Assembly (NCBI GenBank): GCA_022478985.1
Contig: JAKSZP010014508.1
Span: 124,001 to 188,000 of the forward strand
Source of the DNA: Massospora cicadina
Taxonomy: Eukaryota > Entomophthoromycota > Entomophthoromycetes > Entomophthorales > Entomophthoraceae
Length of the DNA: 64,000 nucleotides
Direction of reading: 5' to 3'
Shown: piece by piece, positions 23,641 to 34,250 of the stretch
Numbering within the stretch: position 1 is the first letter of the stretch
How the letters are laid out: each line of letters opens with the position of its first letter
The notes under the pieces: generated by a model
Told to the model about the DNA's origin: nothing
Databases searched by the model: none
The model's input: only the letters and a program-made list of their open reading frames with translations
Program-made: the position numbers and the translations under genes

Positions 23641-24300
23641 GAGGAATACTTAAATGTTTCAGACACCCTTTGGTGCAGCCATACGCTCTATAGATGCTAT
23701 CTTCTGGGTTTGCGGCTGCAATCCACTTGAGTTGATTACAAATCCCAGGTATTCCAACTCTTTCTTAAAGAAGTGGCACTTCCTTGGCTTGATCATCAGG
23801 TTAGCCGTGAACAGTCTCTTAAAAACTTCATCCAAGTGGTGCAAGTGATCAGTAAACGTCCTACTGAACATGTTTATATCGTCCAGATATACCAGGACGC
23901 ATGACAACTTCAGGTCGCTTGATATCACGTCCATTGCCCTCAGGAACATCGCGGGCACATTGCAAAGACCATGGGGCATCCTCGCCAGCTGGTATAACCC
24001 CTGCTCAGTAATAAATTGCGCATCTTTCTTGGTCTTCCTTTGGCAAGTCGATCTGCCAATTTCCCAAGATTAGATCCATCATGGAGAAATACTTCACTTC
24101 TCCTAAACGATCCAATGCATCGTTGAGCCTCAGTAGGGAATACAAATCCTTCTTCATAATTTTGTTCAGCCTCCGGTAGTCAATCACCACCCAGTTCAAT
24201 CCTTCCTTCTTCTTCACAATCAAAATTGGACTCACCCAGGGACTTGATGATGGAACTAGAAGCCCATGCTTCATTAGTTTGCGATCTCATCCTCCAATAC
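23641..24300 (-). pseudogene. pol: element E reverse transcriptase core
   Basis: Two open stretches: 24274-24005 (LNWVVIDYRRLNKIMKKD, then FSMMDLILGNWQIDLP) and 23979-23659 (MPHGLCNVPAMFLRAMD, catalytic YLDDINMFSRTF, ELEYLGFVINSSGLQP). Both catalytic aspartates are present. Only one frame break separates the halves, so it is among the better kept gypsy RTs here. Confidence 0.88.
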
Positions 24301-24353
24301 CGCTTTGGCAGTTTTCAATCTTCAGATTGGTCTCATTCTTATTTGTAAATTTT

Positions 24354-24842
24354 CCCCAGTGTCGACCTTGTGAATTATGTCTCATGCATATCCCAAATCA
24401 TGGTCATCCTGAATGAACATTTCCAAATACTTCTTGAATAGTTCAAGCACTTCCTCCTGCTGGCCTTCTGGCAGATCAGTGAGCTGCTCCTAAACAACTA
24501 ATAGATTGATGCTTTTGGCTACCCCAGCTAATAATCACATTTCATTGAGAGACCCAAAATTGTAAAATCATCTCAATTTTGCCTGATCGGAGAATTTTAC
24601 CCATTATTGACCTTGTGAATCACATCTTTCATGCATCCCAAATCATAGTCATTTTTTGGGCGAATACTCTCAATATTTTTCAACAATTTGAGCACCTCCT
24701 CTGGATGCCCTTCTGACAGATCAGCGAGTTGCTCTTAATCAACCAATAGGTTGATACTTTTGGTTACCCCAGCCAGTAATTTCATCCTATTGAGGGTTAA
24801 ATTTCCTCTGTTCGGCCATCTTGATTTCTTGTCACTTCTTAA
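24354..24842 (-). repeat. 245-bp tandem duplication of the RT N-terminal region in E
   Basis: Two direct copies start at gaccttgtgaat (24364 and 24609). Both encode, on the minus strand, the same segment (ending in the region NDYDLG and IHKV), so the pre-RT linker is present twice. They differ at many positions, so the duplication is not recent. 245 bp is not a multiple of three. Confidence 0.8.
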
Positions 24843-25123
24843 GTCTGAAAATCATAGACCATAAATCGATATTTAATAAGTTTTATAAATATTTTTTGCA
24901 TTCTTCTTTTGCAATGGGACTTGCAACCTACAAAAAGGCTCAGAGTTTCTTCTTTTCCCTTCATCCAAACTGGGTCCTAGGTACTTAAACCTACCAGTTA
25001 TCATAGTTCAAAATCTTATACTCTTAAGATTTAACCAACCATTTGGTTCAGTGGTCCCCTTCTGGGACTTGACCAAAATCTCAGGACATAACCATTTAAT
25101 GGTTCAGAGGTCCGCTGGGAACA
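24839..25123 (-). repeat. 5' LTR of element E
   Basis: Counterpart of 21530-21853. On the minus strand it starts TGTTCCCAGCGGACC. It carries the same ggttcagaggtcc and ggacttgacc blocks; the AT-rich 3' end is poorly conserved. Confidence 0.6.
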
Positions 25124-26166
25124 TTGCAACTATTTTTTCTTAGGCTCAATACTACCAATTAGTATTGACTTTCTCCCTATACAACCAGCAGCGCTGTCCC
25201 TCATGTATAGGTGACTCTTACCGACTTTTTGGCAATTCTCTTAAATATTAGGCCTTCAACCCTGACTGGTTATTCGTCCAACAGGTCTTAATTTCATCTC
25301 GTATTTTGGCAACTGATGCTTTGGATCCTCGTACCTCCTAAGCTAACAGTTTCATTTATTATCCAGATCGTTTTTCTCCTAAAAACGATTTTCTGCCTTC
25401 GTGGCTATCCTTAATTACACAGGTCGTTCTAGCCTCGTTAGCTTCATACAATTTCTCCTGAATTGATGAACTCGTCTCCAGCAACTTCTGACCAGTGATT
25501 GATTGTTATTAAGTCAACGATTTCCTCCACTATCTTGGATCAATCATTACCTGTTTTGACTTCATCTCTTCATTGGTATGGCAATACAATTCTCCGGATT
25601 GATTGCTTTTTATTTTGTCCAATGCCTCACATAAACACTCACTCCTCAGGACTACTTAAAGCGGAACCCATTTCAACCTGAGTTGATCCTGCGGTCTCTT
25701 GGGATTATCTAAAGTGGGCCTAATTCCAACCCAAGTTGGCCCTGCTGAGCCTTGGGACTATTTCCAGTGGGCCCAATTTCAAATCAAGTTGGTCCTGCTG
25801 TTCCTTGAGACTATTTACAGTGGGCCAAAATTTAACCCAAGTTGGCAATGCTGTTCCTCAAGACAATTTCCAGTGGGCCCAATTTCAACCTAAGTTGGTC
25901 CTGCTGATACTCTTCATCTCAATTAGATGTCTGGTAGAACTGATTTCCTTGCAGCACTAGATAGTTCCATATATAGGCTGCAAGTTCTTTCCAGGAACTT
26001 GAGTAGCTTCATTTTGCTTCACTCGGAGCTCCACTGCTGAGCTGGGTGAACGCCACTGAACGTGATCCTCTTCACGTTCTATCTTTGTTACTTCCTTCAG
26101 TAACTTGTTTCAAAAAATTGGAAACATCTTCTTTGTATGACTTTATAATATATCCTTTACTCAACT
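25124..26166 (-). other. element D leader region
   Basis: The 1 kb between the D PBS and element E. No gag motif can be read on the minus strand. It contains the 53-bp tandem array listed below. Confidence 0.5.
25661..25912. repeat. 53-bp tandem repeat array, about 4.8 copies
   Basis: Units begin at 25661, 25714, 25767, 25820 and 25873, so the period is exactly 53 bp. The shared unit contains gtgggcccaatttcaa, caagttggtcctgctg and gactatttcca. The period is not a multiple of three, so the array shifts frame at each unit and is unlikely to encode a repeat protein. Confidence 0.9.
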
Positions 26167-26167
26167 A

Positions 26168-26185
26168 CCCCTGTAGTGAGTACCA
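26168..26185 (-). other. primer binding site of element D
   Basis: On the minus strand, tggtactcactacagggg follows the LTR after a 3-nt spacer. One base differs from the PBS of families A and C. Confidence 0.75.
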
Positions 26186-26188
26186 ACC

Positions 26189-27326
26189 TGTAAAAATTTA
26201 TTTTTGGTTGATTATCAGCCATCAACCCAGTAACCTTTTTACTGCACAGGTTCAATTTCCTTATGCACTTTGTCGAGTTATATAGAATGTATTAAATAAT
26301 AATAGTATGAAGACTATTATCCATAGTTTAGATTGAACTATTATTTGGCCCAACACTCGGCCAGTATTTCCAATTAGATACTCTTGAAGTTGTACTCGTA
26401 GGGATTTGTTCCCTATACTCTTATCCACCCAATCTTTGTTAAGATACCCCGGTGACAGTCTCTCTTGGCTCAACACACAGTTGGCATCTATCCCTGATTG
26501 TGAACCTTTGTCTCTAAATCCCCGCTTGGATCTTTACTCTTCTCTCTGAGAATCTTCCAATTATTGCCTTCTGCAATAATATTCTTGAGATAAAATGACA
26601 CAATAGAAGATGGTAGTTTAACTATACACCAAATTGATAATATTACTGTAAAGTATAATATTTTTGTAGATAATTATAATGTGTTTATTATAGTAAATCC
26701 TAGGGAATTATATAGTAGGGGATTCAGCTGTATAACCCTCAGTTGATACCTCTTCAATGAAATGGCAGCCGTTGACATTGAATCACCCTTCCTCATCTTG
26801 GAAGCAATGGTCTTCCCATCCTGGCTAGGATTCCGTTGTTGGTCATCCTTTAGACCTCAAATGGAAAGAGTCAGAAAACGTGTCCCTAACGTTTTCTTCT
26901 CAATCAAAGAAAACCAACCATAATTGGCTAGCGCCCTGCTTAGGTAATTGGACTTATTATTCATTATGGCAGGTCACTTCACCAACCAATTGAATCACTA
27001 GTTGCAGGCAGCATCACTCACCTCGCAACTCGCTATTCATTCCCAATCAGTTGGTGATGAAACCTGGCTGATCCCAATTGGTAAACCTGATAGTTAATCA
27101 CTATCAGATGCCCCTATTTCATCAGCCACTCCGCCCAATGAGATCTAGGTATTCATCCAGATCAATCTCTGATGGATATGACCAGGCGAATATCCCAAAT
27201 TCCCCCAAACATAGTTACTCCATGATTTGGGTCCACCGATTTCCAATTCACTTCGCCTTAGTTAATTTACCACTAGCTATACCAGGTAATCTAGAAGGCT
27301 GGAAATATAGGCAAAAATCCCAAAAA
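26189..27326 (-). repeat. 5' LTR of element D
   Basis: Collinear with 18659-19797 at nearly equal length, with scattered substitutions. On the minus strand its end is TTTTTACA. Confidence 0.88.
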
Positions 27327-28080
27327 TCATGCAAGATAAGGTTAAAGCGATTTCAAAAATGCCACACCCTAACAACCTACGGGATATTTAGGTATTTCTA
27401 GGGATGATGGGGTATTACCATCTATTTATTCCCAAGTTTGCACAGCTCAGAGAACCCCTCATTGGCTTACTGACTAAGAACACCATTTTCCAGTGAGGTG
27501 CGGAATAGAAGGCTGCTTTTGAGACGCTAAAGCAACTGCTACAACAACTTAATATCCTGAAGCACCTGACTATGGTAAAACGTTTATCTTGTTTACAGAC
27601 GCCTTGGACTATGCCGTTGGAGCCATCTTAGCCCAACTGGATAAAAATGGTGTTTATTGTAGTGTATCCTAATTCATTAAGATGCTATCAAAGGCGGAAC
27701 ACAACTACAGCATAATGGAGAAGAAGTGGCTTACTGTTCTGTTAGTTATAAAACACTAATGTTTTTTCCTGTATGGGACTACCTTCACTGTGTTACAGAC
27801 AACGGTTCTCTGAAATGGTTTCAGAACCTGAAGGATCCTACTGGCCAGTTATCTCGCTGGGCTCTAAAGCTCCAGCATTATGACATGAAGATTGAACACA
27901 ATGCTGAAACCCGTCACATGTATGTTGATGGGTTATTTCAGCTGCCAATTATTCACCTGGATAATAGTGAGGCGGATAGGATATATGACCTCTTAATGAC
28001 CCCGATGACTGGGAGAATGAGGACAAGCCTGTCCAGAAGATGTTAGCCCAGCACTCCCACAACATCAAAGTGGATAATGG
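27327..28080 (+). pseudogene. pol: family-C RT end and RNase H, copy C
   Basis: The pol frame interrupted at 18658 resumes here: KAISKMPHP, then FLGMMGYYHLFIPKFAQL. RNase H follows: YAVGAILAQ-type first motif near 27610 (reads MPLEPS after a frame slip), then VTDNGSLKWFQNLKDPTGQL in the open stretch 27726-28046, and TRHMYVDGLFQLP at the end. Several frame slips. Confidence 0.82.
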
Positions 28081-29170
28081 GAAACTGTAAAAGCAGGTGG
28101 GGTAAAGTGGCTATCTTAACTTCGGCACTCAGAACGTGTAACTGCTATCCTGGAAGCCCACTCCACCTTAAGTCATGGGGGAACAAAAAAACCTATGAAT
28201 GGATTAAAGAACGATACTATTGGGAAGAAATTATGGAAACTGTTGTCAAAGTCTTAGAAGCCTGCCTCATATGTAAGAAGCAATCTAGTTTTAGGACTAT
28301 ATACCAATACTAATTAACTACCCCTCAACAATCTTTCCACACCATCAGTCTAGAATTAGTAGGTCCTCTCCCTTAGTTTACCAGTGGAAACAAATTTATC
28401 CTAGTAACATTGACCCCTTTAATAAATGGGTCGAAGCCATGGCTCTCCCTGCCCAAAGGCAAGGCCACAACCACATTTTTACATAAGAACATTTTCACTC
28501 ATCATGGCTTTCTTCAAGTACTACTCTGCGACAATGGTAAGAACATCACCTCCAGATTAGTCAAAATCCTGGGTACTTCCATGGGAGCTCAACGGCTTTT
28601 CTCGACTCTATATAATTCATCTACCAATGGGACTGTGGAGAGAGCAAATGAAATCTTGGTCTCCATTCTACGAAAAATGGCATCTTCTGATCCACTTCAC
28701 TGGGATCAATTCCTACCCAGTGCTCTTATAGCATACCAGATTGGTTATCATCAGATCCTGAAAAGGTCCCCATTCCATGACTTGTATGGGCGGAAATCCC
28801 AGAATACCTGCGCTTTTAGCTAAAGATTTCTTCTCTAGTGGTGAGGAACCTGAGAAAGCCATGTTAAGATTTGCTCAGCGCATCATCCAGCTCCAATCTG
28901 AGGCTATGTCCAATCTAGCCAAAACAGTGATAAAAGAAGGGCAGGTTCCCAATGAGCTCTGAACCCCCTATCTTCTTTCCAAGTGTCTGACCTGGTTCTG
29001 TATTATCATAACCACATCACTCCTAGAAATGGTAAGCTTGGGGCAATCTGGGAGGGTTTTTATCTCAAATACAAGTGTAGTGCGGAGCTTTCTAACAAAA
29101 CCTTGGAACAGGGATTATCATAAACTGGATATATGGCCATTTCCTACGGCCCTATTCTCCCCCAACATTC
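28081..29170 (+). pseudogene. pol: family-C integrase, copy C, broken
   Basis: Zinc-binding end: YEWIKERYYWEEIMET with CLICKKQ (28190-28290). The core is open at 28410-28823: LLCDNGKNITS (second Asp), then STNGTVERANEILVSIL (Glu). The C-terminus (28960-29170) reads into the LTR border through a GPF-like segment in mixed frames. Confidence 0.82.
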
Positions 29171-29179
29171 TTGAGGTGA

Positions 29180-29933
29180 TGTTGAACAATTACCCTCCCT
29201 GCTTCAAGAAAAGAATGTTTTGGGTCAAAATAGGCTGATAGGGGGAAGAGTCATACATTTACATGTTTAAAATGGAGATTGGAACTTTTTGATTAAAAAT
29301 AATGATATTATTGGCCAAAAGACCCGGTTAATTCTTGGCGGAACCCCTCAAATTGAGGTAACACTTTTGGTAATAATTCTCAGTCAAATAGCATGAGTTC
29401 AGGCAGTTAGATTGCACTAACCATGCGGCGAAATTCAGGGGAGTCCATCTGAGGTTCTTCCCCATTCCATTAACAACTTAGGCAAACCACCTATGTGGGG
29501 ATCACCCTTTTTTATAGCCTTAGAGGGTGCCCTCACAGGTGTAAAACTTTTCCCTCATGGTGACTGGATTATATATATCAAATATTTTCCAAACGGAATG
29601 ATCCTACCTGAAACCAACTTACCATTGGTTGTTCCACAAAAGTGAGGCAAGTTTGCAGAGCACCAATAGATTGTATCCCCATATTCCCTAATTTAGACTT
29701 TATTAAGCTATTCCAAACTTAGCATTGATTTCCCTTTGAACCTTGATAAAGTTTAAATACCATCTGGTAAGATATCCAGAGGGTACGTTTTGTTTCTTGG
29801 CCGCCACTAATAATTCTTCTTTGAAAACCTATTCTTTACTTTTTTATAAAAGAGTAATAACTTTAGCTTTATATTTTAGTGAAAATCAGCTGTTATAAGC
29901 ACCAGCGAGCATAAAACTTGCTGGATTCCCACA
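29180..29933 (+). repeat. 3' LTR of family-C element C (754 bp)
   Basis: Starts TGTTGAACAATTACCC and ends CCCACA. Its 3' third (atctggtaagatat near 29763, then gtttcttggccgc near 29790) matches the LTR at 59115-59868 far better than the LTR at 13688-14441. Confidence 0.85.
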
Positions 29934-31120
29934 GGGAGGGCGTCTCCTGGCAGTCTGGAGATACTGTTGGAGGTGTCCAAACAACATCACCAACAGTTCA
30001 GTTTCCTCTTAGTTTAACCTTTGCCTAACAAAAAAATTAACAAAAAAAGAAATTGTGAGCTGGAGTATTATTTATGGGGCAGTATTCTCAGGAAATGATT
30101 TCTGCTGTTTTTTAAATAACTACTTTACCCCCTCCCCTAGTGCTGAAATTTATATTTTAGTTCAGATGGAATCTTCATGTTCTTAGTATTCTATCCCATG
30201 TGAAGACATCTACCAATCACCTTTAATAAAAAGTTGCAATACATATAGAACCCGCAGCCTCTGCAATTAAGCTTATCACATCTCTCTGATGCACTAATTT
30301 TGAAAAGCATTGACGTGCCAACTCAGATTTAAGAATCTTTCTAATGTATAGCCTTTAACTGACCTTGAAGGTCCTGATTCCTCTAATATCTTATGCCAGG
30401 ACTTCCGCTATGCCCACTCAGTTTGTAAAAGGTACAATAAAGTGCAGAAGAGACCCAAAGTTAAGAATTCAGATCTCACCATTAGTTCCTTTAATGAACT
30501 AGATCATATCTACCGTGCTTACTTCTTTTTTCCTTTAAATATAAATGTAGGGCAGCGTAAGATCACAGTAACTAAAATTATGAAATTTAGAGCCACAGTG
30601 AATTACATTTATATAAAGTTTTACAGGCATTATATATTGAAGTAACCCCAAGTGCACATGTTATGGGAGCATCTATTATCCTATGATCACACTTTATTTG
30701 CGCAAACGATTGCAGTTTATTGCCCATGAGTATAAACTAACGGCGAATTTTTTGGTCATTCCAGAGATATGATACCCCCTAAGTTTTAGATGAAATCGTG
30801 GTGCTGCCAGCCATTGATTATTGATTTGGAGTAAAAACATGTTACCTTTTACCTCTAACTCTCTTAAAGATAAATTCCACTTTTACCAACATTGGCAACA
30901 GGTAATTTAGTGTCGTAAACAGTAAAATATTGTTCCACCAAGGTTGTGCTTGAGCTACCCACTTTTCCACATGTTATTATACCATTTTTAAATTGACTTT
31001 GACGCGGAAGGTGCTAAGTAACCTCCTAGTCACTATGAGTTTTATCATAGTTTTCAGATTCTAGTTGATCTCATTAAGATCAACTTCCATATAACTCCTA
31101 CACATCTGAAGAGAATCAGG
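29934..31120 (+). pseudogene. pol: element I: gag end and protease region, heavily broken
   Basis: 29934-30370 shows nothing recognisable. The open stretch 30442-30645 reads MKFRATVN followed by YIYIKF, resembling the protease start where the active-site Asp-Ser/Thr-Gly is lost. Further on, fragments such as HEYKLTANFLVIP and WSKNMLPF (30730-30850) fit the protease end. Confidence 0.55.
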
Positions 31121-31926
31121 ACATAAAGTATAAAGCTGACATGGTGAAGTTAAGTCGGATTATTAAGAACTATTTCATGTAATCACCAGTAATTTTTGCC
31201 CAGAAACCTGATGGAACTATGAGACCCTGTATGGCTAAAAGTATGTGAACAACGTCACTGTTCTTGATCCTTCTCTCCTTCCTTTAGAAGCTGCTATTTC
31301 TCATGCTATTTACAAGTTGAAGATCTTCTCCAAAAGTTATACTTGGTTAGTGTCTTTCAACAACTGTGGATGAGGTCTGGTCAGAAATTAGATGACAGCC
31401 ATCTGGTCCTGGTATAACATTTATCAGTTCAAGGCCATGCCTTTTGTCTTATAAATGCTCCAGCATTGTTTCAACGCCGCATTGATGATGCTTGGGGAAT
31501 CTCAGATTATCCTGTTAAATTGCATATGTGGATGAAATCTTAATTCACTATACCAGCACTGGGCAGCATGGCAAGGACTTGGTGTCCTTAATGCAGCCCT
31601 GCACAAGGCGGGTTAGTTGCTAAGCAACTTAAATGTGAGTTTTACAATGATGAAATGATTTTCAGGGTAATCTAGTATTAGAGATGGTCATGCTACTGCG
31701 CCTTAAAATTGGATTCCATTTGTTCTTCTCCTATCCTGTGAAACAAAGGCAATTTTGCAACTATCATGTATCTGTCACAACTTTGAGAAATTTAATGCCC
31801 GCCAACTCTGAACTTAAATATCTCTTACACCCCCTCACAGGCAAGAATGCTTTTTTGTTTGAACCTTAGAGGACCAACAAGCTTTTGATGTATTAAAAAC
31901 GTTTTTACTACCATCCTACTTTACAG
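31121..31926 (+). pseudogene. pol: element I: RT to RNase H start, cut by element II LTR
   Basis: Readable fragments: KPDGTMRPCMA (31205-31240), FKAMPF and APALFQRRIDDAWG (31425-31500), YVDEILIHYTSTGQHGKDL near 31525 (the second catalytic Asp is Glu), and AFDVLKTFLLPSYF near 31885. It breaks at 31926 at the LTR border of element II. The continuation is the RNase H fragment at 9475-8980. Confidence 0.75.
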
Positions 31927-32347
31927 TGGTGAATTTAGCATTTAGGCGTCAGATTTTAAGTCACAGGTATCAACACATAATAAAATTTGGTGTCATTTAA
32001 TGACATAAACATGGAAATAGTACTAATAAAAACTTTATATTAGTATAGGATTTCTTAATAATAAATTAAAGGAGCAAGCCACTTTATCTAATTTTTGACA
32101 CTGGCTCAGAGGCTCTCTATATAGTAAACTTGATAGTGGACTTAAGGTAATACTTAGGAATAAAGACCCCTTTACAGGTAGAAAAATCACCCAGATATGT
32201 TTTCTTTACCAGAGTTCTCATTATTACATCTCATGTTTACTTAGCACTTAAGTGTGGTAAACTATGGGTACAACATCCAAATTAGACCAATAAAGTGAGT
32301 GAATAGGGATCAAGAAATTTTAATAATATGAATAATATGCCAGCCGT
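31927..32347 (-). repeat. element II 3' LTR, distal part
   Basis: Reverse complement matches the second half of the 5' LTR (about 9890-10308), for example the block gtaaacatg near 10000 and gttgataccTgt near 10262. It is cut from the rest (40685-41119) by element F. The joined LTR is about 851 bp against 833 bp for the 5' LTR. Confidence 0.82.
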
Positions 32348-32364
32348 TTTTGGACATTTGCCTT
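32348..32364 (+). repeat. first 17 bp of the F 5' LTR
   Basis: ttttggacatttgcctt corresponds to the LTR start TGTCAGACATTTGCC at 39929. It is separated from the rest of the LTR by K. Confidence 0.75.
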
Positions 32365-32487
32365 TTTTTAGCACAAGTGGTGCCCAACCCAAAGGGGGAG
32401 CCGCCACGCTTCTTTATTTTGCAAATTGGCCAAACAAAGGGATTATCGTTAATAAAAAATTCCTAACATAGCCCCTAAGTTATCAGC

Positions 32488-33402
32488 CTAGGAATCTATA
32501 TCAGAAGGTGAGGAAGCTTTGGGGAAACTTTTGTCCGGCGCCCACTTTAGCTGGCTGACCATGGTGGACAACATAGGGGTAGGGGCATCAGCGACATGGG
32601 GCATGAGGAGGTATAGCTTCGGGTTTTCTTTGTTTATGAGGCTAGCGGTATCCATCGCCTCAATGTATTGAGCAAGCTGATGCTCAGCAAAAGTGATGAG
32701 AGCTGACACACAAGTGAAAGACTTGATGTGCTGGCGGGTTTGGGATCGTTGGAGTCAAAAAGAGAGGTTTTTGCCGCATCAATGCAAGTGCAGCTCACAC
32801 CAAAGCAAGCTCCTCAATCTCATATATTGCATCTTCCTTAAAATCATTGGGGAAATTGGGGATATGAATACCCTCAACCAGGGGTTCCATTGCCCCATGG
32901 AGTTGCTGGCGTAGTAGGGTGTTGGCAGGAGCAGCAATGGCTTCAACTGCCTTTTTAATTATATTTTTATAAACTGGACAACCGTTTTTAGGGAAAAAAT
33001 AATGGGGGCACATATTAGGAGGATCAACGAAGATTCAAAAAGCAAAATCAGGATTAACATTATAAGCCTAGTCTGAATCATCAATCCATTTGAGCGCTTC
33101 AAATGGATTTAAATCAGCTAGTGATGGCCCAGCCACCATAGTTGGCAGGTTGGCAGCACCTTAATGGCTGTGAGCTGCTGACCATGGAAGCTCAGCTGAA
33201 ACTGTTTCAGTTATCAGCTCAGGGTGCCATAATTCAACCAAATTAATTAAATTTTTTTGATTGGCTGCAGCTTTGGAAGCCATGCAAAATTTGCCAAGGT
33301 GGGGGTAGGAGGATCATGCTCCATTCAAAAAATTGGGGTGAGGCAGCCACCGGGGCTTTGCTGGAGGGGGAAGCAGCGGAAGTGGAAGAAGCAGAAGCCA
33401 TA
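32488..33402 (-). pseudogene. K ORF, C-terminal part, unknown domain
   Basis: After a Ser/Ala/Pro-rich linker starting MASASSTSAASPSS (about 33400), the frame reads NLVELWHPELITETV (about 33250), NPFEALKWIDDSD, and the open stretches 33013-32795 and 32709-32488 (ending VSQLKWAPDKSFPKA). The same C-terminus appears in copy 2, so it is a conserved part of the family. I do not recognise the domain; no RT, endonuclease or transposase motif is present. Confidence 0.55.
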
Positions 33403-33414
33403 GGGCACTTGCAC

Positions 33415-34224
33415 TATGAGTGATCGAGATCAGAACACAAGGGGCAGATGGTGCAGCCATTTTTGATGCATGCCCAAAAAGGATGATCAGGGGCGGACCT
33501 GCTCACGGTGTGGGAGGGGAATTGTGAGGTGGGTGTCATGATGAAATGAGTGGATCATCGTGAAGGTGCGAGGGCCTGCCAAATGATCCACCCCATGGGG
33601 CACCATGAACTGCAACATGGGGTCTGTGCCATAAACAGCCAAAATTTCCGTGAGCTCATAGTGGAGGCATTCTTGGGAAAGGAAGGAGGGCAACCTGGCG
33701 AATTGGACCACCAAAGTGGCCTCATCTGGGAGCCAGGTGCGAATGGTGGGCAAAGGAATTTTTTATAAAATTAATTACGGCTTGGCTGCTGCTGTATCAG
33801 CTTCAGAGTGGAAGCCAAGGTCAAAGTACCCCTTAAAGGGGTGGAAGTCAATATAGCCAGTGGGTTTGAAAACTGCTGTGACCATCTCGATGATGGATAT
33901 GCTTGAAAATGTGAAGAGATTCCCATACTCAACCCAGAGGCCAGAACGCAAATTGCTCTGTGGGAGCACCAAAGGGCCAGGAGCTCCGCCTGAGAGCTTA
34001 TGAGGTGGTGGGCCAAGTACCAAGGGGGACATGACGCCCAGTAGCATTGGGAGGGCTAGCAGAGCCAGCCCAGGCGCGCTTTGGCGGTGGCCAAAAGACG
34101 CCAGATGCCGGTACACTACAACCCAGGCCAGGGCAGCAGGTGTCAATTGCATTGATATTGGTAAGCATTGGCTTAATTTTGCAGTTGTGTGTTGTATTTT
34201 TAAAAAATACAAATTTGGCTTCAA
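33415..34224 (-). pseudogene. K ORF, N-terminal part: gag-like region and CCHC knuckle
   Basis: Open stretches 34224-33775 and 33753-33487. The first starts Pro/Ala/Leu-rich and ends VFKPTGYIDFHPFKGYFD; the second holds PTIRTWLPDEATLVVQF and LTEILAVYGTDPMLQF. This layout resembles the RRM-like region of LINE ORF1 proteins, but I cannot confirm a fold. Around 33455-33415 CPLCSDLDHS, then CKC, fits CX2CX4HX4C with one in-frame stop. Several frame breaks, and the start is uncertain. Confidence 0.55.
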
Positions 34225-34250
34225 TTTAGGTATCGAAGCAAAAGAAAGAT

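Larger units (their letters stand above)
21530..25123 (-). mobile_element. element E: gag-less gypsy element nested in D
   Basis: Terminal repeats 21530-21853 and about 24839-25123 enclose RT, RNase H and integrase on the minus strand. There is no gag or protease between the right repeat and the start of RT, so it is an internally deleted derivative or a chimera. I found no convincing target duplication and no PBS, so the borders are approximate. Confidence 0.65.
18659..27326 (-). mobile_element. element D: non-autonomous LTR retrotransposon nested in C
   Basis: LTRs of 1139 and 1138 bp in direct repeat, internal region 19798-26188. Orientation is minus: the PBS is inside the right LTR (26168-26185) and a polypurine tract inside the left LTR. 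Flanks are ccatg (18654-18658) and tcatg (27327-27331), and removing D makes the host pol collinear with copy G. I find no gag or pol of its own; the pol inside it belongs to element E, which has its own terminal repeats. Confidence 0.82.
32365..34250 (-). mobile_element. retroposon K, copy 1 (ORF1-only LINE-like element)
   Basis: A 1.9-kb minus-strand insertion with a perfect 16-bp target duplication (32349-32364 and 34251-34266, tttggacatttgcctt) and an A7 tail at its 3' end (seen as t's at 32363-32369). Long duplications plus an A tail are the marks of target-primed reverse transcription. It encodes a gag-like protein with a CCHC knuckle but no reverse transcriptase, so it needed help in trans. 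A second, 5'-truncated copy is at 45277-45989 with the same 3' end. Confidence 0.82.

Noticed and set aside
25661..25912. CRISPR array
   Set aside because: Units are contiguous without spacers and the setting is a eukaryotic retrotransposon.
13688..29933. C as a simple insertion with its own target duplication
   Set aside because: Flanks aggat and gggag match at only 3 of 5, and element II does not continue after 29933.
32085..32150. Plus-strand reading FDTGSEALYIVN, resembling a retropepsin active site
   Set aside because: The stretch is the reverse complement of the element II LTR (compare 10030-10150), so the match is by chance.
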